Below, in pieces: positions 46,039 through 54,001 of a DNA stretch of 62,354 nucleotides (its first letter is position 1; each line of letters starts with the position of its first letter). Location of the stretch: contig CANRQR010000004.1 of assembly GCA_947641735.1 (NCBI GenBank), positions 1 through 62,354 on the forward strand, given 5' to 3'. The translations under genes and the position numbers were made by a program. This DNA is from an uncultured Lactobacillus sp. (lineage in GTDB: Bacteria; Bacillota; Bacilli; Lactobacillales; Lactobacillaceae). The notes under the pieces are model-generated. The model saw only the letters and a program-made list of their open reading frames with translations, was not told the origin of the DNA and searched no databases.

Positions 46039-46043
46039 GTATT

Positions 46044-46067
46044 GTGAGTTAATGAAAATTAATTCAC
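46044..46067. other. Hairpin in the late control region
   Basis: GTGAGTTAAT pairs with ATTAATTCAC (one wobble) around GAAA. It has no T run, so it is not a terminator. Confidence 0.45.
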
Positions 46068-46146
46068 AGCATTAATAGAATTCCTCTCTATATTTATGTA
46101 TTTAACATTTATGGCTATTGCTCCGTGTTAGCTGTGCATACACACA

Positions 46147-46174
46147 TTGATTAAATGTCCTTTAAGAGCATAAT
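46147..46174 (+). promoter_or_regulatory. Promoter candidate for the phage tRNA unit
   Basis: TTGATT (46147) and CATAAT (46169) with a 16-base spacer, giving a start near 46181, just at the inverted repeat and before the tRNA. Confidence 0.5.
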
Positions 46175-46177
46175 GAT

Positions 46178-46226
46178 GATTAGCTTTAGTTTTGCAATGC
46201 TTAGTTTTAAGTCGCTAAAGCTAATC
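46178..46226. repeat. Perfect 12-bp inverted repeat before the tRNA
   Basis: GATTAGCTTTAG (46178-46189) and CTAAAGCTAATC (46215-46226) with a 25-base loop, ending five bases before the tRNA. It could form a 5' hairpin on the tRNA precursor. Confidence 0.6.
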
Positions 46227-46231
46227 TATAT

Positions 46232-46313
46232 GGCAAAGTGGTCCAGTAGCAACGACAGCGGACTGTAAATCCGTCACCGAAAGGTTTCATAGGTGCAAGT
46301 CCTATCTTTGCCA
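46232..46313 (+). tRNA. Prophage tRNA-Tyr (GTA anticodon), unusual elbow
   Basis: 82 bases. Acceptor GGCAAAG/CTTTGCC is perfect; D-stem GTC/GAC; anticodon stem GCGGA/TCCGT with loop CTGTAAA (GTA at 46265-46267); a short variable arm ACC/GGT; T-stem ATAGG/CCTAT; discriminator A; CCA not encoded. The T-loop TGCAAGT has G at position 55 instead of U, and the D-loop CAGTAGCAAC lacks the usual GG pair. It has its own promoter and terminator candidates. Confidence 0.85.
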
Positions 46314-46350
46314 TAGTCCTGATTTGGACTAACAATTTATATTCATCTCA

Positions 46351-46380
46351 AAAGTCTGGCATTATATGTCAGGCTTTTTT
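46351..46380 (+). terminator. Terminator after the phage tRNA
   Basis: AAGTCTGGCA pairs with TGTCAGGCTT (two wobbles), followed by T6. A smaller hairpin AGTCC/GGACT (46315-46330) precedes it. Confidence 0.75.
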
Positions 46381-46403
46381 ATAATTTTTTTTGAGGTGAA
46401 TAT

Positions 46404-46964
46404 ATTGAAAAAATACCAGATTTATTAGATAAATTTAGTAGATGGGTAGATATACATTTAAAATTATTAATTATATTTATTTTGATATTTATGTTATTAG
46501 GATTTGGTGAATATTTTTTAATAACTAATAGTCCTTTATTGTTATTGCTGCAACCTTTTACAAACTATTCAATAATCCTTTTTTTTGTAGTGCTATTACT
46601 GATTTATTTAGTTGCAATAGCGCAGAACGTTAGATTCTTTTTATTAGGTTTTTTAATTGTGCTATTGTCATTTTTAGGGCCATTAGCACTTGTTATTATT
46701 GATATAAAAATTTTAATAATTTTATTTTGTATAGGAAATGCACTTATAAGTTATAGAGTAGCTGAAAGATGTAATACGATTAGTTTTAAAAAGTTCAGAG
46801 AGGTTTTTTATCCAGTAAAAAAAGTAACAAGTAAAAAGTATAGATATGCTGGAAAAGAGATAACAGAAACAACCGAAGAGAAAAATTATTCCTTTATCTA
46901 TATATTCTTGTTAATATTGCCAAGTATTATTCAATTTGTAATGAATTGGTTAGGTAAAAAATAA
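46404..46964 (+). CDS. Prophage membrane protein with uncertain start
   Basis: Membrane protein of up to 187 residues. The first standard in-frame start is TTG 46482, inside a helix and without a Shine-Dalgarno. The frame is open upstream to 46395 and reads (I)EKIPDLLDKFSRWVDIH, a sensible amphipathic N-terminus, starting at ATT 46404 behind GAGGTGA (46393-46399). A TTG at 46405 lies in the wrong frame; one extra A in the following A6 run would repair it. About four membrane helices (near 25-40, 50-65, 72-110, 165-185) with a polar loop. Function unknown. Confidence 0.6.
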   Translation: MEKIPDLLDKFSRWVDIHLKLLIIFILIFMLLGFGEYFLITNSPLLLLLQPFTNYSIILFFVVLLLIYLVAIAQNVRFFLLGFLIVLLSFLGPLALVIIDIKILIILFCIGNALISYRVAERCNTISFKKFREVFYPVKKVTSKKYRYAGKEITETTEEKNYSFIYIFLLILPSIIQFVMNWLGKK

Positions 46965-46969
46965 AGAAG

Positions 46970-47401
46970 GTGAGTAGCATTACCAAATTAACACAAAAAC
47001 AACGTAGATTTATTGATGAGTACATTATCTCTGGTAATGCTACTCAAGCTGCTATTAAAGCAGGATATTCTAAAAAAACTGCCGCAGTAACTGCAACTGA
47101 AAACCTAAGAAAACCTAATATTAAAGCCGAGATTGAAAAACGCAATGCTGAAATTCAATCTGAAAAAACAGCAGATATGACCGAAGTCATGGAATATCTT
47201 ACTTCGGTAATGCGTGGCGAACAAACTGAATCAGTCGCAACTTCTAAAGGCGTGTTTCCTGGTGTTGAAGTTTCAGCAAAAGATAGAATTAAAGCAGCTG
47301 AATTGATTGGTAAGCGTAATGGTGCTTGGACCGATAAGAAAGAAATAAATGGCGATTTAAGCATTGAAATAGGAATGGGGGATTATGATGCCGACAATTA
47401 A
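46970..47401 (+). CDS. Terminase small subunit
   Basis: DNA-recognition subunit of the packaging motor, about 140 residues. The N-terminus ITKLTQKQRRFIDEYIISGN and the helix-turn-helix NATQAAIKAGYSKKTAAVTA are typical of the P27/SPP1-like small terminase group. GTG 46970 overlaps the Shine-Dalgarno AAGAAGGTGA, so the codon at proper distance is ATT 46979. The end overlaps the large subunit. Confidence 0.88.
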   Translation: MSSITKLTQKQRRFIDEYIISGNATQAAIKAGYSKKTAAVTATENLRKPNIKAEIEKRNAEIQSEKTADMTEVMEYLTSVMRGEQTESVATSKGVFPGVEVSAKDRIKAAELIGKRNGAWTDKKEINGDLSIEIGMGDYDADN

Positions 47402-48656
47402 TTTAAACTTCCCTAAGCCCTATAATATTTTTAATAAGCAGATCTTTGATAACCTTTTTGACTATTCTCATTTTACAGAAGTCTGGTATGGGGAAGCATC
47501 CAGTGGCAAATCACATGGAGTAGTTCAAAAAGTAGTCCTTAAAGCTCTTAAAAATTGGTCAACACCTAGAAAAGTTTTATGGATGAGAAAAGTTGATAGA
47601 AACATTCAAGAATCTATTTTTACTGATGTGATTGATTGTTTATCCAATTGGCAGATATTGCCATTATGTAGAATTAATAAATCAAACCGTACTATTCATT
47701 TACCGAATGGTGCGGTTTTTCTTTTCAAGGGATTAGACGACCCAGAAAAGATTAAATCCATTAAGGGGCTTTCTGATGTGGTTATGGAAGAAGCGAGTGA
47801 ATTTAATCATAATGACTACACCCAATTAACGTTGCGCTTACGTGAGCCTAAGCATAAGCAACGACAAATATTTTGTATGTTTAATCCAGTTAGCAAGCTT
47901 AATTGGACTTATACAACCTGGTTTGATCCAGCAGCTGATTATGACCGGTCAAGGGTAGCAATTCATCAATCAACTTACAAAGACAATAGATTTTTAGATG
48001 AAGACAATATCAGAACAATTGAAGAGTTGAAAAACACTAATCCAGCTTATTACAAGATTTATACATTAGGTGAGTTTGCAACATTAGATAAGCTTGTTTT
48101 TCCTTACTTTAAAACTAAACGGTTAAATCCTCGTGATTCTAAATTATTAGCGTTAAATGATTATTTTGGGCTTGATTATGGATTTATTAATGATCCAAGT
48201 GCTTTTATGCATATCAAGCTAGATATGAAAAATAAAACACTTTACGTAATGGACGAATTCGTTAAAAAAGGATTGCTTAATAATCAGCTAGCGCAAGTAA
48301 TTAAGGATATGGGTTATTCAAAAGAAGTAATTACAGCAGATAGTGCTGAAAAGAAATCAATTGCTGAAATGAAAAGAGACGGTATTTATCGCATTAGACC
48401 AGCGCTCAAAGGACCTGATTCAATAATTCAAGGTATTCAGTTTCTACAACAATTTAAATGGGTGGTTGATGATCGGTGTGTTAAGACTATTGAAGAATTG
48501 CAAAATTATACATATGTGAAAGATAGGAAGACTGATGAATACACTAATAAGCCGATTGATGCATATAACCACTGTATTGATGCTATTCGTTATGCAATAG
48601 AAGAAGAGAATGGTCATGGAAGTACGAAAGCTAGAATTATTAAATCATTTATTTAA
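47385..48656 (+). CDS. Terminase large subunit
   Basis: Packaging ATPase and nuclease, 423 residues. The Walker A is GEASSGKS near residue 34, Walker B is DVVMEEASEF, and the RNaseH-like nuclease starts with GLDYGFINDPSA near residue 265 with later Asp residues in ITADSAEKKS and DAYNHCIDAIRYA. Together with SPP1-like portal and MuF head proteins it suggests headful packaging, though no pac site was identified. Confidence 0.93.
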   Translation: MMPTINLNFPKPYNIFNKQIFDNLFDYSHFTEVWYGEASSGKSHGVVQKVVLKALKNWSTPRKVLWMRKVDRNIQESIFTDVIDCLSNWQILPLCRINKSNRTIHLPNGAVFLFKGLDDPEKIKSIKGLSDVVMEEASEFNHNDYTQLTLRLREPKHKQRQIFCMFNPVSKLNWTYTTWFDPAADYDRSRVAIHQSTYKDNRFLDEDNIRTIEELKNTNPAYYKIYTLGEFATLDKLVFPYFKTKRLNPRDSKLLALNDYFGLDYGFINDPSAFMHIKLDMKNKTLYVMDEFVKKGLLNNQLAQVIKDMGYSKEVITADSAEKKSIAEMKRDGIYRIRPALKGPDSIIQGIQFLQQFKWVVDDRCVKTIEELQNYTYVKDRKTDEYTNKPIDAYNHCIDAIRYAIEEENGHGSTKARIIKSFI

Positions 48657-48668
48657 GGTGGTGAGATT

Positions 48669-50096
48669 TTGAAGACAATTGATTTTGGCAATGATAGAGT
48701 GACTCATAATAATCGTTTTATTTATCCTGTAGGACAAAGAATGTCAATAAATGAAATTTTTGGTTTCATCTCTTACAATGAAAATACATTAAAACCTCAA
48801 TATCGTAAAAATATGGAGTACTATTTGGGTAAACATAGTATTCTTGATGATCCAAATAATAAGACAGATAATATTAATAATAAATTAATCGATAATAAAA
48901 TTAAGCCGTTGGAAGATTCATACAACGGCTTTTTTGCTGGCATCCCTCCAGTAATTTCTACTGAAGATAAAAATATTAATAAAATTTTACAAGATTGGAA
49001 TAATGAAAATTCTTTCCAAGATGAGCTTAACGAAATAAGTAAGCAAGCAGATATTTTTGGACGGTCTGTCGTGTTTATTTATCAAGGCGAAGATAAACTA
49101 CCACACCTTACTCATTCAAGTCCAGAACGGGCATTTATTATATATGATGATACGGTTGCCCATAATCCATTAGCTTTTGTTCGATATGAATTAGATGACA
49201 CAAAGAATTGGACCGATGCAAAAGGCCAAGTGCAATATGCTGATAAGTTTTATATTTTTGAAGGTATGAATCTTGCCGAAGATCATATAACTAATTCAGA
49301 AGGGGTTAATCCATATGGTTTAGTTCCTGCTGTTGAATTTTATGAGAATGAAGAACGGCAATCAGTTTTTGAACAAATCATTACACTTCAGGATGAATTG
49401 GATCATGTAATGAGTCAGAAAGCCAACCAGATTGCTTATTTTGATAATGCGTATATGTTTATGTTCAATATAACCCTCGATGAAGATGATGATGGTAATC
49501 CTAAGTTTGATTTTAAGAACAATCGGTTAATTTATGCGCCAACTGTAGATCCAAATAGTGATCCAAAAGTTGGCTTTATTCAAAAGCCCGATGCTGACGG
49601 AATGCAAGAAAACATGATTGATCATTTGCAAAAGTCAATCTATGAGAATACCGAGATTGCTAATTTACGTGATGAAAACTTTGCTAATAATGCCAGTGGT
49701 GTAGCAATGCAGTATAAATTGCTTTCAATGCAGAATAAAGCAGATAGTAAAGAGCGTAAATTTACTAAAGCATTGAAGCAAATGTATAAAATTGTTTTTC
49801 AAACTTTGTTTGATAATGATAGTCAAAGAGAGCAATGGTCTACTTTGAAGTTTCATTTTACTCGTAATTTACCAGATGATATTTCATCAATGATTTCTGC
49901 TGCTAAAAATGCTGAAGGAATGGTATCCCAACAAACTCAACTATCTTTATTACCATTTGTTAAAGATCCGCAAGCTGAAATTGAGCAAATCAACAAAGAA
50001 AAACAAGAAAATATCAAGAATGCACAACAAGCAGCTGGATCATTGCCTGATTATTTGAATTCTGGTGAAGATGATGCCAAGTCTGAAACAGAATAA
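48669..50096 (+). CDS. Portal protein (SPP1 Gp6-like)
   Basis: 475-residue portal through which DNA enters and leaves the head. SPP1-like features include the N-terminal IDNKIKPLEDSYNGFFAGIPP and the central ANQIAYFDNAYMFMFN and FANNASGVAMQYKLLSM. It starts at TTG 48669 behind AGGTGGTGAG. Its C-terminal acidic end overlaps the MuF gene by 32 bases. Confidence 0.92.
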   Translation: MKTIDFGNDRVTHNNRFIYPVGQRMSINEIFGFISYNENTLKPQYRKNMEYYLGKHSILDDPNNKTDNINNKLIDNKIKPLEDSYNGFFAGIPPVISTEDKNINKILQDWNNENSFQDELNEISKQADIFGRSVVFIYQGEDKLPHLTHSSPERAFIIYDDTVAHNPLAFVRYELDDTKNWTDAKGQVQYADKFYIFEGMNLAEDHITNSEGVNPYGLVPAVEFYENEERQSVFEQIITLQDELDHVMSQKANQIAYFDNAYMFMFNITLDEDDDGNPKFDFKNNRLIYAPTVDPNSDPKVGFIQKPDADGMQENMIDHLQKSIYENTEIANLRDENFANNASGVAMQYKLLSMQNKADSKERKFTKALKQMYKIVFQTLFDNDSQREQWSTLKFHFTRNLPDDISSMISAAKNAEGMVSQQTQLSLLPFVKDPQAEIEQINKEKQENIKNAQQAAGSLPDYLNSGEDDAKSETE

Positions 50097-51777
50097 GGCC
50101 TATTGGGATGCAAGAATTAAAGCTGAGAAAGCATGGCAAGAACTGGCTAAAAAGGACATGGAAAAATACAACCAACATATAGTTGGTATGTATAATCAGA
50201 CAATTTCTGATATAAATCAGCAGATAAAGGCAGATTTAGCTTTATCAGAGGGTAAACTTGTTAAAGCTGATGCAATGAAAGAGTATGAATCATTAGCTAA
50301 ACGAGCTGTTGATAAAGCTAAGGAATTAAGAGCTAAAGGTAAGCATGTAACCCGTAAGGATTTTAGCGAAGACGTTAATAATCGTTTAAAAGTTTATAAT
50401 GCGACAATGCGAATTAACCGTAATGAGATTTTAAAAAGTAAAATCGGCGCTAGATTGGTTGAGTTAGGTGTGGAACAAGAACAGAGTTTAACTAACAAAC
50501 TCTGGAATGATTATGTTAGGGAAAAAGAACGTCAAGCTGGTATTCTTGGAATTACTGCTAAATCAAACTTATGGACTTCAAAAGAAGTTCAAGAACAAAT
50601 AGCCGGTCAAATAGCTGGTGCTAATTTTTCAAAAAGAATATGGGCTGATATAGATGGGTTGAAAGGCCAATTAGATGGACTTATATCTAGTGCAGTTATT
50701 CGGGGTGAGTCTCCGATTAAGACGGCTAAATGGCTAACTGGAATGGTGTCAGCAAGCATTACTAATCAAGAGTATGCAGCTGAACGACTGGCGAGAACTG
50801 AAACTGCAAGGATTTATTTCACTGCTGAACAAAACTCACTTATGAAATACGGCTACAAATTCGTTAAATGGATTGCAGAAGGTAATGCTTGTAAAGCATG
50901 CCGTGAGATTGCAACTAAAAGCACAGAATACGGTGATGATGGAGTATATCCGATTAGAGAAGTACCTAATATCCCAGTGCATCCCAATTGTATGTGTTCT
51001 ATTTCTGCTTACTGGGTAGATGATAATAAATTAAAAGAAGAAGATACTTCAATTGATAATATATCTATATCAAACACTAAAGAATTCACACAAGCAGTAA
51101 GTAAATTAGGAATAACGGAAGTAGAGTCACTTAATAAAATTGATCCTAAAATGTTAGAAAGGATCTATGAAACTATTAATAATGAATTTCAAAAACATCC
51201 ACAACTCAAAGGCTATTTGACTGTTATAAAAGGTGGAAATAGACCTAAAAGTGCTGATGTTGCGTATGTTGCAAGCTATGTTAAATATGATAGTGGTAAT
51301 AATGAAAATGCTAAATATAGATATTATGCAGAGTTAAATTTAAATAAAGCTAAATTGAGTAATATAAACGAGATTAATCAATTAGTGAAGGAAACTGTTC
51401 AGGAGCATTGGTGGTCAAAAAAAATCGATTATACTGGATTAATAAAACATGAAATGGCTCACGCATTAAATTCACGTGCTAATTATGCAGAAATTTTTGG
51501 TAATGATCCAATAAGATTATTGAACTATAATGAAGCTAAAAAACTAATAAAAGCAAGAAAAGATAATTATTTTGCTAATGATATTTTATTAGATACTTTT
51601 GAAAAGCTAAAGGTTAAGCCTACTAAAGTTAATGTTCAAAAGTATATAAGCAAATATGCAGGAAAAAATATTGAAGAAGCATTTGCAGAAGCATATTCGG
51701 ATGAGTCAAAAGCTGAATTTAGTAGAACTTTTGATAAATTACTGAATGAACGTTTAAAGAAGGTGTTTAGACAATGA
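50065..51777 (+). CDS. MuF-type minor head protein fused to a C-terminal zinc metallopeptidase domain
   Basis: 570 residues. The head part is SPP1 gp7/MuF-like, with ERLARTETARIYFTAEQ (about 241-257) and a cysteine cluster CKAC (276) and HPNCMCSISAYW (306-317). After a linker, residues about 350-570 form a separate domain with LIKHEMAHALN (HExxH at 462-466) and EEAFAEAYSDE (537-547), which supplies a plausible third zinc ligand. This is the architecture of MuF polymorphic toxins, in which an enzymatic domain is carried in the virion. A small gene overlaps its stop. The start may be 50065 or an in-frame ATG just after. Confidence 0.85.
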   Translation: MKMMPSLKQNKAYWDARIKAEKAWQELAKKDMEKYNQHIVGMYNQTISDINQQIKADLALSEGKLVKADAMKEYESLAKRAVDKAKELRAKGKHVTRKDFSEDVNNRLKVYNATMRINRNEILKSKIGARLVELGVEQEQSLTNKLWNDYVREKERQAGILGITAKSNLWTSKEVQEQIAGQIAGANFSKRIWADIDGLKGQLDGLISSAVIRGESPIKTAKWLTGMVSASITNQEYAAERLARTETARIYFTAEQNSLMKYGYKFVKWIAEGNACKACREIATKSTEYGDDGVYPIREVPNIPVHPNCMCSISAYWVDDNKLKEEDTSIDNISISNTKEFTQAVSKLGITEVESLNKIDPKMLERIYETINNEFQKHPQLKGYLTVIKGGNRPKSADVAYVASYVKYDSGNNENAKYRYYAELNLNKAKLSNINEINQLVKETVQEHWWSKKIDYTGLIKHEMAHALNSRANYAEIFGNDPIRLLNYNEAKKLIKARKDNYFANDILLDTFEKLKVKPTKVNVQKYISKYAGKNIEEAFAEAYSDESKAEFSRTFDKLLNERLKKVFRQ

Positions 51778-51950
51778 TTTTAGCATTACCAAAGGAATTA
51801 ATTGGAAACTTAGATTTTTCATATGATTTGCCGGTCTTGAAAGACAGTGCAACTGATAAACAGAAAGTAATTTATGCTGATTTTATTAAGCAATATATAA
51901 CCGATCAACATAATGAAGATGATTTATTTATTAAACACGGTAAAAAATAA
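51774..51950 (+). CDS. Small protein after the MuF fusion, candidate immunity protein
   Basis: 58-residue acidic product (MILALPKELIGNLDFSYDL at the start, YITDQHNEDDLFIKHGKK at the end) that begins with an ATGA overlap on the MuF-zincin stop and is followed at once by a terminator. Place, size and charge fit an immunity protein for the toxin-like domain, but there is no sequence proof. Too short for many gene finders. Confidence 0.6.
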   Translation: MILALPKELIGNLDFSYDLPVLKDSATDKQKVIYADFIKQYITDQHNEDDLFIKHGKK

Positions 51951-51953
51951 AGT

Positions 51954-51982
51954 AAACGACTATTTAATAGTCGTTTTTATTT
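51954..51982 (+). terminator. Terminator before the scaffold gene
   Basis: AAACGACTATT pairs with AATAGTCGTTT around a two-base loop, followed by a T-rich run. It separates the portal-MuF unit from the scaffold-capsid unit. Confidence 0.8.
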
Positions 51983-52072
51983 TGCCTTTTTCCTTGTGTG
52001 CAGGCTTAAAAGAACACCATGTGTTAGTTCCCCGAAACTTTAAAACGTGAGTTATAGAAAGGACATTTAATT

Positions 52073-52639
52073 ATGCCAAAAGATGATGTGAAAGAGACAG
52101 TTGCTACTACTGAACCTGATAAAGCTGCAGCATCGAGTTCAGAAAGTAAAGATAAGCTAGAAAAGATTGATGCTGATTCACTTGTAAAGCCTTATATTGA
52201 TCGAATTACTAAAGAGCAAGCTCAAAAGAATGACTATAAAACTAAATATGAAGATGCTATGAAAGAAATTGAACAATTAAAGTCTGATAAAGGTAAGTCA
52301 GCTAAGGAAATCACTGAAGAAGATGAACGTACTAAAGAAATTGAGTCATTAAAAAAACAGAATGCTGATTTAAATGCTCAAATTAAACGTTCAAATGATA
52401 TTAAAGAAGTTAACGGAATATTTAAGAAAGCAGATTTAAATATCGATGAAGATGTTCTTAATATGGTCGTTAATGAAGATGCTACTCTTACTGTTTCAAA
52501 TGCAAAAGCAATTATTAATTTAGTTAATAAGGCACGTGAAGAAGGAAAAAATTCAATCCTTAAAGGAAAAACTCCTACATCAAGCGGAAGTAAGATTAAA
52601 GCTCCACAAGATGATTTAAAGCGTGCTTTAGGTTTATAG
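52073..52639 (+). CDS. Capsid scaffold protein (DUF4355-like)
   Basis: 188-residue acidic, helical protein with a Lys/Glu coiled coil (EDERTKEIESLKKQNADLNA, about residues 84-105) and a C-terminal basic segment GSKIKAPQDDLKRALGL. Lies directly before the capsid gene, as scaffolds do. Confidence 0.87.
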   Translation: MPKDDVKETVATTEPDKAAASSSESKDKLEKIDADSLVKPYIDRITKEQAQKNDYKTKYEDAMKEIEQLKSDKGKSAKEITEEDERTKEIESLKKQNADLNAQIKRSNDIKEVNGIFKKADLNIDEDVLNMVVNEDATLTVSNAKAIINLVNKAREEGKNSILKGKTPTSSGSKIKAPQDDLKRALGL

Positions 52640-52654
52640 AAAGGAATTTAGAAT

Positions 52655-53590
52655 ATGCCAACAAATGCAGAAACTAAAGGCTTCAACTATGTAACAAAAG
52701 ATGGAGATTTATTAGATCAAAAGATTACTGCAGGTTTATTTACTGCAGCTTTAGGAACGCCAGAGGTTGATTTAGTCAATGGAGGACGTTCTTTTACATT
52801 AAAGACTATTAGTACTAGTGGATTACAAGCTCATACCCGTGGAAAAGGCTTTAATTCAGGTACAATTTCAGATGAAAAGACTATTTATACTATGGGACAA
52901 GACCGAGATGTTGAATTCTATCTTGATCGACAAGATGTAGATGAAACAGATAATGAATTAGCAATGGCTAATATTTCTAATGTATTTATTACTGAACACG
53001 TTCAACCAGAATTAGATTCTTATCGTTTTTCAAAAATTGCTACTTCATTTGATAATCTTGATGGTAACGATACTGAAGGTGCTTTGTTAGCTAAGACTCA
53101 TAAGACTGAGGAAACTTTAGACGCAACAAATGCTTACTCACAATTAAAAACAGGTATTGGAAAAGTACGTAAGTATGGTACTCAAAACTTAGTGGGTTAT
53201 GTGTCTAGTGAAGTGATGGATGCATTAGAGCGTTCAAAAGAATTTACTCGAAATATCACTAATCAGAATGTGGGAACTACTGCACTTGAATCACGCATTA
53301 CTTCTATTGATGGTGTGCAATTGATTGAAGTGTATGAATCTAACAGATTCATGACCAAGTACGATTTTACTGATGGTGCTAAGCCGACTGAAGATGCTAA
53401 GGCGATTAACTTCTTAGTTGTTGCAAAACCAGCAGTTATTTCAATTGTGAAAGAAAATGCAGTATTTTTATTTGCTCCAGGTCAACATACTGACGGTGAT
53501 GGATATCTATATCAAAACCGTTTATACCATGATTTATTTATTAAAAAGCATAAACGTGATGGTATTTTTGCATCAGTAAAAAAAGCATAA
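52655..53590 (+). CDS. Major capsid protein
   Basis: 311-residue HK97-fold capsid subunit with NGGRSFTLKTISTSGLQ, FYLDRQDVDETDNELA and AINFLVVAKPAVISIVK. The last in-frame codons GTA AAA AAA GCA TAA form a slippery site, six bases before a GC-rich hairpin. A -1 shift at this site would give a 333-residue form (see the separate entry). Confidence 0.95.
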   Translation: MPTNAETKGFNYVTKDGDLLDQKITAGLFTAALGTPEVDLVNGGRSFTLKTISTSGLQAHTRGKGFNSGTISDEKTIYTMGQDRDVEFYLDRQDVDETDNELAMANISNVFITEHVQPELDSYRFSKIATSFDNLDGNDTEGALLAKTHKTEETLDATNAYSQLKTGIGKVRKYGTQNLVGYVSSEVMDALERSKEFTRNITNQNVGTTALESRITSIDGVQLIEVYESNRFMTKYDFTDGAKPTEDAKAINFLVVAKPAVISIVKENAVFLFAPGQHTDGDGYLYQNRLYHDLFIKKHKRDGIFASVKKA

Positions 53591-53655
53591 CCCCGCAAGG
53601 TAATAGGCAACCTACTCCAGGCGGGGAAGATAAGAAAGAAGATCAAAATGAATGA
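52655..53655 (+). CDS. Frameshifted major capsid protein (predicted -1 product)
   Basis: The heptamer A AAA AAA at 53578-53584 is in the correct frame, the spacer is 53585-53590, and the hairpin arms CCCCGC (53591-53596) and GCGGGG (53621-53626) follow. After slipping, translation continues from AGC 53584 to TGA 53653, adding 23 residues with a hydrophilic Pro/Gln/Gly-rich sequence (SITPQGNRQPTPGG, then EDKKEDQNE). The result would be a 333-residue minor capsid form. Signal seen directly; function inferred. Confidence 0.75.
53591..53626 (+). promoter_or_regulatory. Frameshift-stimulating hairpin
   Basis: CCCCGC/GCGGGG with an inner TAGG-CAA-CCTA hairpin. No T run follows, so it is not a terminator. 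Confidence 0.7.
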
Positions 53656-54001
53656 TGCATTAGATGACCAACTTGAAAAGCTTAAAACAGCTCTTCAATT
53701 GACTGATACTAAACATGATGATCTTCTAAAGCTGTATCTTGAAGATGCTACTGACTTTTTAAAATTAAGGTTATCCGTTACTGGCGTAATCCCAACTGAA
53801 ATGCTTGCTATAGTTCGTGGAGCAGCTGTTAAGAAATTTAATCGTTTTAAAAACGAAGGAATGGCTAGTTATTCTCAAGATGGGGAATCGATTACATTTA
53901 ATTCTTCTGACTTTGACGAGTGGGAAGATGAAATAAATCAATGGCGTAAAGATCATACTGGTTTAAGTCGAGGAATGTGGGTGAATCCTTATGAGGTATG
54001 A
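53648..54001 (+). CDS. Head-tail connector (DNA packaging) protein
   Basis: 117-residue helical protein with KLYLEDATDFLKLRLSVTG and VRGAAVKKFNRFKNEGMASYSQDGESI, the usual first connector of siphophages. The ATG lies inside the predicted extension of the capsid gene and in the same frame as the capsid. Confidence 0.88.
   Translation: MNDALDDQLEKLKTALQLTDTKHDDLLKLYLEDATDFLKLRLSVTGVIPTEMLAIVRGAAVKKFNRFKNEGMASYSQDGESITFNSSDFDEWEDEINQWRKDHTGLSRGMWVNPYEV

Noticed and set aside
46013..46970. cos or pac site
   Set aside because: The region before terS is rich in structure, but no motif allows a defensible cos or pac call.
53588..53650. Stop-codon readthrough joining the capsid to the next gene, which is in the same frame
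   Set aside because: The in-frame 19-codon linker is basic and unlike a structural linker, whereas the -1 frame gives a hydrophilic, well-formed tail with a perfect slippery site.
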